Shown in pieces: positions 34,450 through 45,150 of a stretch of 64,000 bases of DNA. Numbering within the stretch: the first letter of the stretch is position 1; every line of letters starts with the position of its first letter. The stretch covers positions 26,732,323-26,796,322 of the forward strand of contig NC_089867.1 in the NCBI RefSeq assembly GCF_036373705.1. Reading direction: 5' to 3'. The DNA is from Amia ocellicauda (lineage: Eukaryota > Chordata > Actinopteri > Amiiformes > Amiidae). The position numbers and the translations under genes are program-made. Below the pieces are notes generated by a model. That model was not told the DNA's origin and did no database searches. It was given only the letters and a program-made list of their open reading frames with translations.

Positions 34450-35361
34450 ACCTTAGCTTACCGATATTAACACTCCCTCCTCTTTTTATTTCTCGCCATA
34501 CTTTTAAAACGATCAAGGCGATGGCCGCATATAAAATGACTGACACATTCCTACAAGTGATTGGCTGCATACAATCTGATTGACAATTAATCAACGACCT
34601 ATGCGAGCGTTTCTGATCTGAGTGGGCGTGGCTTTGCTGCAGGGGGCGTGGCTTCCACAATAAGGCCAGCGGGTCAGACGGGGGCGCGTTGGCGGCGGCG
34701 GATATTTTCGTGGCTAAACTACGGTGGGGCTCAAATCGACGTCTGAATTTCAAAAGAGAGACAGACAGAGAGACAGACAGAGAGACAGTAGTTAACGGAG
34801 GCCGCCCAGTCCACACAAAACGTGACAAAGTCAGCACAGTTTCCAAATCGACCCTATAATTTAAAATATATTCAAACTCACCATTTACATTTCCAAAGGA
34901 GCGCAATCCGCCGGCTGTCGTGTTTGGATCGATACATCATAATGTTAGCAATGTTACAATTCCCCAAATTACTGACCTAGCTAGCGTTACTAACGTGGAC
35001 TCGTTTGGCTCAGACTACACTGCGTGCTAATGGCCGCCAATTTGACGCCGCAGTGACGCAGATGGAGCTGCCTGCGCTGATTCTGCGCGGTGATGTTCTT
35101 GGTGGTCCATGGTGGGGCTCAGGTGGGGCTCAGGTGGGGCAACACGATTCTTGGTGGGGCTGTAACCCAACTAAGCCATACCCTGCAGCCGCCCTGTTGG
35201 GGGGCAATTTAACATTCTCTCAACATGGGGGGCGCGTCCCCCCTAAACCTACGCCTATGCGTGAAGTGATGCCCACACACACACGTATATATATTATACA
35301 CACAGACACACACATACATAAACTGATCATTTCTATTACAAAATAAATACATTACCACATA
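34450..35361. other. GC-rich intergenic stretch with GC boxes, no gene assigned
   Basis: Contains two gggcgtggc boxes (34623-34655), a gacagaga tandem run (34758-34788) and short ggtggggctca repeats (35110-35160). It may be an old CpG island or promoter, but I see no adjoining exon. Open frames at 34448-34906 (-) and 35005-35346 (+) are compositional. Confidence 0.4.
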
Positions 35362-36563
35362 CACTCACCTAAAGGATTATTAGGAACACCTGTTCAATTT
35401 CTCATTAATGCAATTATCTAATCAACCAATCACATGGCAGTTGCTTCAATGCATTTAGGGGTGTGGTCCTGGTCAAGACAATCTCCTGAACTCCAAACTG
35501 AATGTCTGAATGGGAAAGAAAGGTGATTTAAGCAATTTTGAGCGTGGCATGGTTGTTGGTGCCAGACGGGCCGGTCTGAGTATTTCACAATCTGCTCAGT
35601 TACTGGGATTTTCACGCACAACCATTTCTAGGGTTTACAAAGAATGGTGTGAAAAGGGAAAAACATCCAGTATGCGGCAGTCCTGTGGGCGAAAATGCCT
35701 TGTTGATGCTAGAGGTCAGATTCAAGCTGATAGAAGAGCAACTTTGACTGAAATAACCACTCGTTACAACCGAGGTATGCAGCAAAGCATTTGTGAAGCC
35801 ACAACACGTACAACCTTGAGGCGGATGGGCTACAACAGCAGATGACCCCACCGGGTACCACTCATCTCCACTACAAATAGGAAAAAGAGGCTAAATTTGC
35901 ACAAGCTCACCAAAATTGGACAGTTGAAGACTGGAAAAATGTTGCCTGGTCTGATGAGTCTCGATTTCTGTTGAGACATTCAGATGGTAGAGTCAGAATT
36001 TGGCGTAAAGAGAATGAGAACATGGATCCATCATGCCTTGTTACCACTGTGCAGGCTGGTGGTGGTGGTGTAATGGTGTGGGGGATGTTTTCTTGGCACA
36101 CTTTAGGCCCCTTAGTGCCAATTGGGCATCATTTAAATGCCACGGCCTACCTGAGCATTGTTTCTGACCATGTCCATCCCTTTATGACCACCATGTACCC
36201 ATCCTCTGATGGCTACTTCCAGCAGGATAATGCACCATGTCACAAAGGTCCAATCATTTCAAATTGGTTTCTTGAACATGACAATGAGTTCACTGTACTA
36301 AACTGGCCCCCACAGTCACCAGATCTCAACCCAATAGAGCATCTTTGGGATGTGGTGGAACGGGAGCTTCGTGCCCTGGATGTGCATCCCACAAATCTCC
36401 ATCAACTGCAAGATGCTATCCTATCAATATGGGCCAACATTTCTAAAGAATGCTTTCAGCACCTTGTTGAATCAATGCCACGTAGAATTAAGGCAGTTCT
36501 GAAGGCGAAAGGGGGTCAAACACAGTATTAGTATGGTGTTCCTAATAATCCTTTAGGTGAGTG
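35362..36563 (+). mobile_element. Tc1-like element with complete termini
   Basis: 1202 bp flanked by TA. The ends cactcacctaaaggattatt and its exact inverse are short terminal inverted repeats (about 28 bp). It shares its left 400 bp almost perfectly with the truncated copy at 11058 but lacks 18 bp present there. It lies just downstream of one of the two duplicated promoter blocks. Confidence 0.95.
35510..36531 (+). pseudogene. Tc1-family transposase, broken by a stop and a frameshift
   Basis: The first part (35510-35845) holds the helix-turn-helix domain and stops at a TGA, where related copies are expected to have Arg, consistent with a CpG transition. The second part (35971-36531) carries most of the DDE domain in another frame: Asp in YFQQDNAPCH and Glu in LNPIEHLW. 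The first catalytic Asp region (WSDES) lies between them at about 35950. It ends in GGQTQY. Non-functional as it stands; possibly mobilisable in trans because both ends are intact. Confidence 0.92.
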
Positions 36564-37240
36564 TATAAAGTCCAGTCCAGAATACAACTGGATTGAAATA
36601 CAACGCGATTTAGAAGATTATGCAGTACGTTACACAAATACGCACAGTATAAAGCCACTGTAAAACACTGCAGAGTGCAGAAAAAACATATAGCAAAATG
36701 TACAGCAGCTCATCAGTACAGATCAATTAGCATAATGAAACAAACGCGGCATAATACACAACATATCTGAAATATTAACACTTCATGGATGAGTAGACAA
36801 AAACAAGAGCTGATTTAACAAATAATACTATTTAACAATTATTATTTAGTCCGTTACTTTCATTGCTAATTACTGAACTTGAATAGATAAGTTGGCATGA
36901 GTGGCATGTTTCCCTGCTGTTGTGTCACTGAAAGCCGCTTTGGACTGGGTTAAATACCTGCACTTGGACCTGGTAGAGAACATGGGCCTCATCAGGAAAG
37001 TGTAAAGAAATAAGTGGCCCGAAGTGATTTAACCCGTTACTGTCATTGCAAAATATGCGACTTGTTAAAATAAATTGTGTGCAATGTGTGCAAATGTGTG
37101 ACTGAATAGGAAGCTGCGCGAATAAGAAACCAACTTCAGCCCCGTGAAGACAGGACCTCGCCAGTAGAAAATCAGAATTCATGATGAAGCGATCTAGCGC
37201 GATCCCTGCACAATGCTTTATTCATTATTCCATATCGATT
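36564..37240. other. Intergenic between Tc1 copy and promoter copy A
   Basis: If promoter copy A (37245-37670, minus) drives a gene, its next exon should be here or beyond the Tc1 copy. I find no sequence like exon 2 or exon 3 of the lectin gene. A minus-strand donor-like site (gtgcaggtattt near 36960) is unsupported. Confidence 0.4.
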
Positions 37241-37244
37241 CATT

Positions 37245-37670
37245 TAAACCTTTTAAACGAAAACTTACCAACTAATATCGGATGTCATCTGGCTTGCATG
37301 CTCTAGTGCTCAGGGTGCGTGTGCGTCTCTGTGCCATTGAACAGACCCGCACCACAGCAGAGGGGCAGGGCAATCTGCAGGGCAGCAATGGCATCACTGG
37401 CGTCGTTATCCATTGTGTGCGCCAGCAATGACAGGGCGCACCTGCCTCCTCTTCCACTTCACCCACACACTTCCACACTTTTCAATATCAAGTTTATATA
37501 TCAAATTGAAACGAAAACATTCACGCCTGTATATAAAACCAAACAGATCAAAAGCACATTTCGAAAAACAACATTGGTATACATTAACTTCTATGTTAAC
37601 AAATGTTGTAGTTCAGGCTACGTGTTGTACATCATTTTATAATAGCAATAATACAATCAGAAGCGAACAT
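37245..37670 (-). promoter_or_regulatory. Promoter/first-exon block, copy A (paralogue of 44756-45150)
   Basis: Colinear with 44756-45150 over about 400 bp. Shared words include aacgaaaacttaccaa (minus-strand donor GTAAGTTTTCG), cggatgtca, tctctgtgcca.tgaaca, tgacaggg.cgc, aaaacattcac and cgaaaaac.acat.ggta. The donor of the non-coding exon is intact at 37269. The TGACGTCA box of copy B is not preserved. The gene it once served has not been found. Confidence 0.7.
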
Positions 37671-40600
37671 GGCGTAGGAAAACTGCTGCTGTAGTAGATC
37701 TCCTTAAAGTTTAAATTCTTTCACCAAAGAGACTGTTGATGGATGATACAGTGTAGACCTATGGGTTCTTAGCATTGCTGGTACAACTTAAATTTATTTT
37801 ATAATTCATATTCTAATGTACGTGATCCTGGTAATTAGTTAGTAACACATGATCTGATTAATACAGAATACAATGTTCCCTACAGGATCCCACAGACACG
37901 GTCTCACCTTGCCTTCACCATGTCCACAAGGGGCTGCACTTCACTCTTCAGCTCGGTCAGCTGCACACAAAACAACATGCAGGTCGGTGATTGGCTCCTC
38001 CCAACGTGATTTCAGTAAATTAAGCTACCAATTATAAAAAAAAAAACATTAAAAACACCCTTATTAGTCACAGTATGTTGTAATCCTGAAAACTGTGACA
38101 CTGCCTTGGTGTCTCAGTACACAAACACCCCCGAGTTGACATAACCCAGACCACCCCAGCCTGAAGCCACAGTGGGTGCTATGCCAGTGAGATCTTCTGC
38201 TCCTTCTCTGGGTTCTTGTGCTCCTCCTGCTCTGCAGTGAACGCCCGAGACAAAAGCAGGACAACAGACAGGCAGGGAAAGAGCAGCTCAGAGGGACTGG
38301 ACTGAGGATCTTGGCCATTGTACACAGTGCTAATATTAGATGTCTATGAAAGCATTCTGCACTAATGAAGACAGGAGGATTTCAAACTATAGGTCCCCAC
38401 TGCAGTTCTTATAACATTCAGAGATATCAAAATTGAATGCATAAGAGTTTCACTTTCACTTTGTATTAATCACATAGTGTGCAGTGTGTCTTTACATAGT
38501 TGTTTATTTTGTGTTAGTTCTTTCTGGTGGGGTCCCAAAATTGCAACAACCGAGTTACAATTCTCTAGTATTTAAGGTGTAAGAAATCCTATTTCTAAGG
38601 AATCCACAGGACCACAGTGAATCAATAAGATGATTGTCGCTAATGAATTGAGGAAGTGTTTTTGTTAATCAACGTTTTTCGTCACCTGTCCTTGCAGAGT
38701 TGGCGGTAGCTTTTGACTTAGGTGCTACAAAGTCACTATCACTATAAGTATCGACCTAGAACACATCTAGGGCTATTCCCACTATTTCTTATGGATATCA
38801 ATTCCCCTTAATTCGTCGTTTCGCAATTTGTCGCAATCTTCAAGAACGCATCCCTGGTGATGTTCGAGGACCCCCTGTAATACAGTAATATAGAGAAATA
38901 GGTGACAGAGATACAGAGGATCCCCAGATTCAGCAAAGGTTCTGAGTCCTGAGCAAAATAGGTACGGTCATTTATAGGACGAGACCTAGAAACCAAACAA
39001 AGAAAAAGTCCAATAATGGGAAGAATTGGAAGAATTAATGAATATTCATCAAATGCTGATTAATATGCCAGTTGAGTGTCTGTGTGACTGAAGCTCCTGC
39101 CATTCGCGCCCCAATAATGCCCCCTCTTTCACAGTCACTAAGATCCTTTCCTCTTGCCATCATGATCCAAAATCAAGGTCAGCTGGCCCTGCTCACCAGT
39201 TGTATACATGCCACAGAGCGCAATAGGATGTTAATTGCTTAATTGTATCATGCAGTACACCTGTTTGGAGGCATCTGCATTCGTTATGTTCCTCCACTCA
39301 TTCATTCAGGTTTATCCCTTAATTTGTCGCTCGTCTGTATGTCTTAACCTTTGATACATTTCCACCTCAACACTTTTGTAACCTAGTGGATGACTCTCTG
39401 AAACAACAGGAAGGTTTGTTATCAACATAGACAAGTTTACCTCGTCAGGAAGGCAGGAACATTAAATCTTATGGGTATTAATTTAAACAAATATGGGGTA
39501 AATGTTGCACAAAGAGAAAGCTGAAAAAAAAACACAAGGTAGTCATTGATGTAAATAATACAAAATAAAAGATGAGCATTCCCCATTAATTTAGTTTTGT
39601 CACCATGCTGGGGGCTCTGTAGACGGGATCTAGGAAATGGTCTCACACTAGGAAGGTGTAGCGTTAAGTGGGGGTGTATTTTGATAAGAGCATTCATAGC
39701 TCTGATCTGAAGAAGACCTCTCTCCCAAAGTTATCAGATTTCCTGATAGGCATGTGAACTGTTCTATATCAAAGTGGCAGTCTTGGGAGGATGGCACCGA
39801 GAATGGGCCGAATGGCTTGGGATCCCTGCTGTGAAATGTCTGGGGAATAGGGCCTAGAGGTAATAAAAAAGTGGACGAGAGCTGAAAAGATGGCATGGAT
39901 TGACATCAGTCATAAATCAAGCCCCCTCCAATAGGACACTGGGGGCTGAAACCAAAATCCAATCTCACAAACTCAAGAACCAATCATCTATTGATCTGAC
40001 AGGCATTTAAAGGCAATGCACGGCACCTTTCTCGCTCTCTCTCACCTGAACCAGTAACTCGCTGCCACAGCTCAACCTGTAGCTCTGTTGCCAGAACCGG
40101 AACCAGAAACCAACCAAGTCTTTGCTGGCAACAGAAGAGTTAAACTGGGAGAAGGAGATTGAGCCGTATGAAGAATTCCTTTAAAGGACTTTATTCAGTT
40201 AAAGAATTTTATAAACTGCGCTGCCCGCCTGTGCCCACCTGATCAGTGGAGTGTATGCAGCTGAACAATTGACTAAGTCGACTGTATACGAAAGTGTTCA
40301 GTCATTTAAATAGCTATTGAGTCTTGGAACGAACAGGGCCCTGCTTTCCTCAAAGACTTTCTCTTCAAGTAACTACGGTGGAAACCCTGCATGCAAAGAA
40401 GATTTTGTGCACAACCTTGGAGCCTTCAAACCAGTGGAAAATCTGTTTGGAAAAGACTCTACTTTCACGAAACCCCAACTTCCAGGTGCATCGACTGAGT
40501 GTAGGTTCTTGGACAAAGCCGAACCGGACTGCCTTTGTTCCAAACCACACGGACCTCGTGCCGTGTGCTGTTATCTGAGCCCGAAGCCAGAGAGGCCTCT

Positions 40601-41330
40601 CTGCGACGAAGTTCAGATAAGTTTAACAGTTTGGAGTTCATGATTCGTGACATTTGAGAAATTAGAAATGTTATTCTGTGAATCATAAACTTTAGAATGT
40701 GTAATATCATTTAGTATTTTCTTAAATATAAATGCGTGTTGCATTAAACTGTTTTGTTTGACAATTTTATAAATAAAATCTGTCAATGCCAAGAAAAATC
40801 TTCTCATTCCTGTTTAATGGTTTAGTCTGAAATTGACACAAGTTAATAAACAACAGAACAGACACCAGCAAACCATCCAACTCAAAGTCTGTAATCAGCA
40901 ATTCAAGTCTGTAAAGTCATTAAAGTGAAACCATTAGTTGTCTTGTACCACTCCTCATTAAGACAACCGCAGTGAGAACATCCTAATCATATCTAGACGC
41001 TGTCTGTCTTGTTTTAAAGTCTTACAAGATTGCAGGGCCAGCTGCCAAACACGTCCACTGATAAAGGAGCGCATGTCACATGACCGGCTCCCCCTCCGTC
41101 TCCAAGTGTGGACGCTACGAGAGCCATGGTGCGGTGGGGGACTGAGGGAGTTCCTGCTGCTGGGGAACTGGGAGAAGCAGGAAGTGGACACCAGTCTGAC
41201 CTGCCAGCAGAGCAGCGCTTTATAAAGGGGGCCACGGACCCCCACAGGCTGCTGTTCGGGCCTGTGCTTTAGTCAACTGTGCCACAAGCTTTTCTGTATG
41301 TACTGAATTAAAAAAAAACACACAAAATCA
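37671..41330. other. Intergenic, no gene assigned
   Basis: Includes an isolated minus-strand stretch with acceptor and donor at about 37909-37962 (would read LTELKSEVQPLVDMVKA) and a second at about 38170-38240 (EQEEHKNPEKEQKISLA then stop). These are in the wrong order to be one gene. Also a plus-strand open stretch (40317-40643) with AATAAA at 40772. None can be tied to a known family. Confidence 0.4.
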
Positions 41331-41452
41331 AACAACTATTTTATTAATCAAAATATTAAGCAAAGTCGTGCATTTCCTGTATCTAGATTAAAGTGAATAT
41401 GATTTTGAATACTTCCATGCAAAACAACAGTACAACAGGCCGATACACCCAG

Positions 41453-41600
41453 TGTGCAGATTTAACATATAAAATCACTGAATTCATGTCTAATGTGCTA
41501 CCACAAAACGCTATGTAAGTAATCTCTAATAGTCAGTCAAAGAGATTTAACATTGGAAAATACATTAATTTTAACAAATATTAGATGCATGATTCCCCCA
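41453..41600 (-). other. 3' UTR segment of the lectin gene, homologous to the 3' UTR at 47190-47360
   Basis: Shared in order (plus strand): gatttaaca, atcactgaattcatg, tatgtgct.ccacaaaa.gctatgt, tctctaa, aacaaatatt, catg and aaaaagt. The homology is outside coding sequence and continues for about 150 bp. Confidence 0.7.
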
Positions 41601-41644
41601 AAAAGTTGAAAAAAATCTTTCAAAAATTAACATTAACCCAAAAC

Positions 41645-42590
41645 CTAGCTGGTGGATTTATCTTCTGTGAATGCGAGGATCTCGTACTGCTGATAGGCAC
41701 GGCCACAACCCTGTGCTTCACCAATCCAATTGACATTGACATTTTTCGGTGGGGGTGCGCAGTAGATCTCGCCCCCATAATCTGAGACACACCACAAATT
41801 ACCATCTTTAGAGATGCCCATAAAATAGGTCAGGGGACCCCACGCACAGAGCCCAATGACCTTCCTGCTCTTCAGCCAATCATCATCTGCATTACTTGGT
41901 GGCCTCCTTTTAAGCAGTTGTCCATCCTTGGTCACTGCGTACATCATACCTTGCGGGTCAAAAAATACTCTAAGAAAGTCCCACCTACCATTTCCTAGTT
42001 TTGTTGCCACACTACTGAGCCAGGACACATGTATGTCATCAGGAGGAGGACCTTTGAACAGTTTCTCCTCCTTTGTAATAGCATAGAGCATGCCGTCAGG
42101 ATGGAAGAAGAGCAATCGAAATTGATTCCAATCAGCTTTTCCAACACACTTCGCTTTCACTTCCAGCCAGTCTTCTTTTGGATCAGACGGGGGAGGCCCA
42201 CAATAGATATCTGCCCCACGGACTGCAAACATAGTCCCATCTGGACTGAACAGGATATGAGAGAAGCCTTTCAGATACCCGACGTGCTTGGCTCGAGCTT
42301 CAAACTTGTCACGGTCATCAGCTGGGGGAGGACCCAACTGGGCGTATCCATTGTGCTTCACTGCAAACAGCAGAGTACCTGAGCAGGGTGATATCACATA
42401 TTAAATACTAACTTCAATGGTAGCCATTACAATATCTATGATATTTACGCAGCACTGTGTCACAGTGTGGAGATGCAATGTTAGATGAGCAAAGTATTGT
42501 TAATTATAATTGTAGTTAATCACTGTATGCAAGTGGTTTAAAAAATGTGTGGGTCTTAGAATATACATTGTCTTAATATACTCACTCATA
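41645..42590 (-). CDS. Tachylectin-2-like five-bladed beta-propeller lectin
   Basis: Predicted sugar-binding lectin; tachylectin-2 of horseshoe crab binds GlcNAc/GalNAc on microbes. Only four coding bases (ATG A, 42590-42587) lie in exon 2 (42587-42700), before a GTGAGT donor. They join the acceptor at 42378 to give MSTLLFAVKHNG and a 245-residue protein from 42378-41645. Five repeats: residues 3-49, 50-97, 98-145, 146-194, 195-245. Each starts like G-T/M-L/M-Y/F-A-V, has a PPP-type turn (GPPPADD, GPPPSDP, GPPPDDI, RRPPSNA, APPPKNV) and, in blades 2-5, a following W. Blades 1-4 end in a (S/D/H)P(D/Q)G-type turn. The 47-50 residue repeat and total size fit tachylectin-2 (236 aa, five blades). 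No signal peptide or membrane segment is seen, so cytosolic or unconventional export is likely. A minus-strand polyA signal is at 41345-41340. Blade 4 has RRPP instead of GPPP, so one binding site may be altered. Confidence 0.87.
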
Positions 42591-42700
42591 TCTCCAGATC
42601 TTGAAGCTCTAAACAATGGATAGATTCAAAGTGATCCTTATTGGTTGACCAGATTTTAAAAGGATTGTTGCCAAGGATGACAGCTTCTGTCCTGCTTCTG
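42587..42700 (-). other. Exon 2 of the lectin gene (5' UTR plus the ATG A)
   Basis: The acceptor ctctttcacag precedes 42700 and the donor GTGAGT follows 42587. The only ATG in this exon is the one four bases from its end, which makes the start choice unambiguous. The preceding intron would run to the donor at about 44778 in promoter copy B. Confidence 0.7.
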
Positions 42701-44755
42701 CTGTGAAAGAGAATAAACGTGTTTAATGCGAGGAAAGAAACTCTGGAGCTGAAGACGGCACAGTTCCATGTTGTGTGCATTTGGCAGGTCAATTAGGCTC
42801 TGAACACAGACAGCTCAGACCTCCAGGTTTATGAGAACCCAACGCTGCTGCTTTCACTGTCTGGTGCCCCTAGGAGGCAGATCAGCCCCAATCACTAACT
42901 CTCTGTTCAGTTCAATCTGCAGCTGAATTTCACATCTCTCTCTACATGTGCATCCCGTGGGATTTCCTGGTCTCAGTCAAGAAAGAACTGAATCCAGTCT
43001 GTCATGCATTCAGGCACTTTAGCACCAGTGCACAATTTCAAAGGTATGATAACCATTAGCTAGAATACTGGTATTGCATGGTCTAAATCATGCAACTTCA
43101 TTCTCAAAAGACTGTTTTAGAGAATACAATAAGATGAACATGTTTAATATCCTATGGAGCTCATTTCATTGTAATAGTAAGTAATTGACAACTAATTGTG
43201 GGGGCTTTCTTGGTTGTGACCACATGCAGCCCATAGCTCCGCCGCTTCCCTCACACACCCACTAACTGTGACATAGCCACGTCTTTCAGTTCATTAGTTG
43301 GAGAGGTTAGCGATGGATAATTTAGTAACATTTAAAATCTAACATCAATCAGTCAATCGATCGATTTAAATGGATTATACCACCTGATATATGTGGAAGC
43401 GTTTCAGGGCGCTGTACAATTTCTGTATTCCATCAGTTAACGCTTCTCTGTTGAAGTACCCAATGCCATATTGTTAAAATGTCAATTAGCGGTTTCTACA
43501 TCTGGGGGTGTCCAGCTCTGGTCCTGGAGAGCCCCTACCCAGCAGGTTTCAGAGGTAACCCTTGTATCACCAATTTATAAATACCCGGAAGTTCTTTGCT
43601 GTGATCAATGAAACAGGTGGTAAATTCAGTCCTTTAGAAACTGTTGGAGCAATTCTCTGAATACCTGGGTTGACTTGCTAAACTGATTAATCACTCACAT
43701 GTGTTCCCAGTGTTTCGAAATTGGTGATTTACGGTGACCTTTAAGATTAAGTGGATTGAGCATTGCATGACAGAGTTAAACGTTTTAACGAGTTTAAAAA
43801 CGAGTTTTTCTTTTTAAAACATTTACTAAATTAATCAAATGTAACATCCCTGGATCACGCCATGGATCGGGGCAGGGGTGATCGGGGCAAATGTGGCACT
43901 TCACGGAAAAAAGCGCTGGGGAATGAAAAGGGGCACTCTGCCCACCCTGGATTAATGTACATGCCAAGCACATGTCCTTTCAAGCATTATATGGTGCAGA
44001 TTGTTGAATAGGAACTGCACCATATGTATTTCATATTTCCAACATTCGTTTACATTTTACAGGCATACATATTTCAGTCTCGAATTACTTATATCACAGA
44101 GAGAACAGACACGTGTTGTGTGGGACAGGTGAGAGGCGTCACAATCTGAACAAACTCCCCAGCGATGTGGCTGAAGAGACAATGTGGGAACATTCAAAAA
44201 CAGACTGGATAGGATCCTTGATCACTTAGTTATTAATGGACACCAAACGAGCACGATGGGGCGAATGGGCTCCTCTCGATTGGACACTCTTAGGTTTGTA
44301 ACACTGTTCACTCATAATACATGGGAGGCTGGATGTATTATCTCGCTTCCTCTCCCTCCAGTAACAAAACCGCGTAATCTATTAAACAAATACAAAAAAA
44401 AAAAAAAAAAAAAAAAAATGCATATAAAACAAAATACATGAAAAATAATAATAAATGAAAACAAAAATATTGGTAGTCCCTTCCGAGACGCATGGCTGTT
44501 GTTTCTCAGGTTTGGTTTAACGCCCTTGTTGCTCAAATACCTGAAGTGTGAATTGTCCAACCTGCAAAGACATCTGAATGGCTGCATATTCAATATGGTA
44601 TTTTTCTTGTACTTTTATTTGGACACAGGTCATTCTGAAAGATAAACTTTACATCTTTACTTTGCATATATGCATATCTACTTTTAAGCCATTTTCTGTC
44701 AGGATTTGAATTGTAAATTGTTGTATGCACATGTAATTTTGAACGTGAACATTTA
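42701..44755. other. Probable first intron of the lectin gene, repeat-filled
   Basis: Contains the MITE-like copy at 43502-43735 and an A-tract at 44395-44418. Otherwise no exon-like sequence. Confidence 0.5.
43502..43735. mobile_element. MITE-like element, same family as 8164-8432
   Basis: Starts ggtgtccagctctggtcctg and shares long near-identical stretches with the P3H1-intron copy (ttcagaggtaacccttgtat; aaactgttggagcaattctc; gggttgacttgctaaa). The copies show a few substitutions and a 17-bp indel. Confidence 0.7.
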
Positions 44756-45150
44756 AAACTTTTAAAACGAAAACTTACCAAATAATGGCGGATGTCAGCG
44801 ATGGCTTGCTCTGTGCTAGGGTGTGTTGTGTGTTTTCCTACAGCTGATCTCTGTGCCAGTGAACATGCCCACGCCCAGGGCAGGAGGACAGTGCGCACTG
44901 CGTCACCTGTGACGTCATGCACTGTGTGCGTCATTCCTGACAGGGACGCCCAGCAGAGACAGAACCGCTTCCCTCACACTCAGCTGTCCAAGTTTTGTCC
45001 AAAGTGACACAAAAACATTCACCCATGTATTCAATATCAACAGAACGAAAAACGACATCGGTACAAATACATGTGTATGTTAAGAGCATGTGTAGTTTGT
45101 GCTGCACATCATCATTTCACAATAACCAACATAATACATTCCGCGAAGCG
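44756..45150 (-). promoter_or_regulatory. Promoter/first-exon block, copy B, probably of the lectin gene
   Basis: A non-coding exon ending at a GTAAGTTTTCG donor (about 44778) is preceded by a CpG-richer segment with a perfect CRE, TGACGTCA, at 44910-44917. It is homologous to copy A at 37245-37670. The lectin exon 2 acceptor is 2.1 kb downstream on the minus strand, which fits it as exon 1 of that gene. Transcription start not determinable. Confidence 0.6.

Noticed and set aside
34448..34906. 152-codon minus-strand ORF
   Set aside because: GC-rich compositional frame over GC boxes and a gacagaga tandem; no domain and no homologous exon.
44590..44934. 114-codon minus-strand ORF over promoter copy B
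   Set aside because: Runs through the splice donor of the duplicated non-coding exon into intron, and is not conserved as a frame in copy A.
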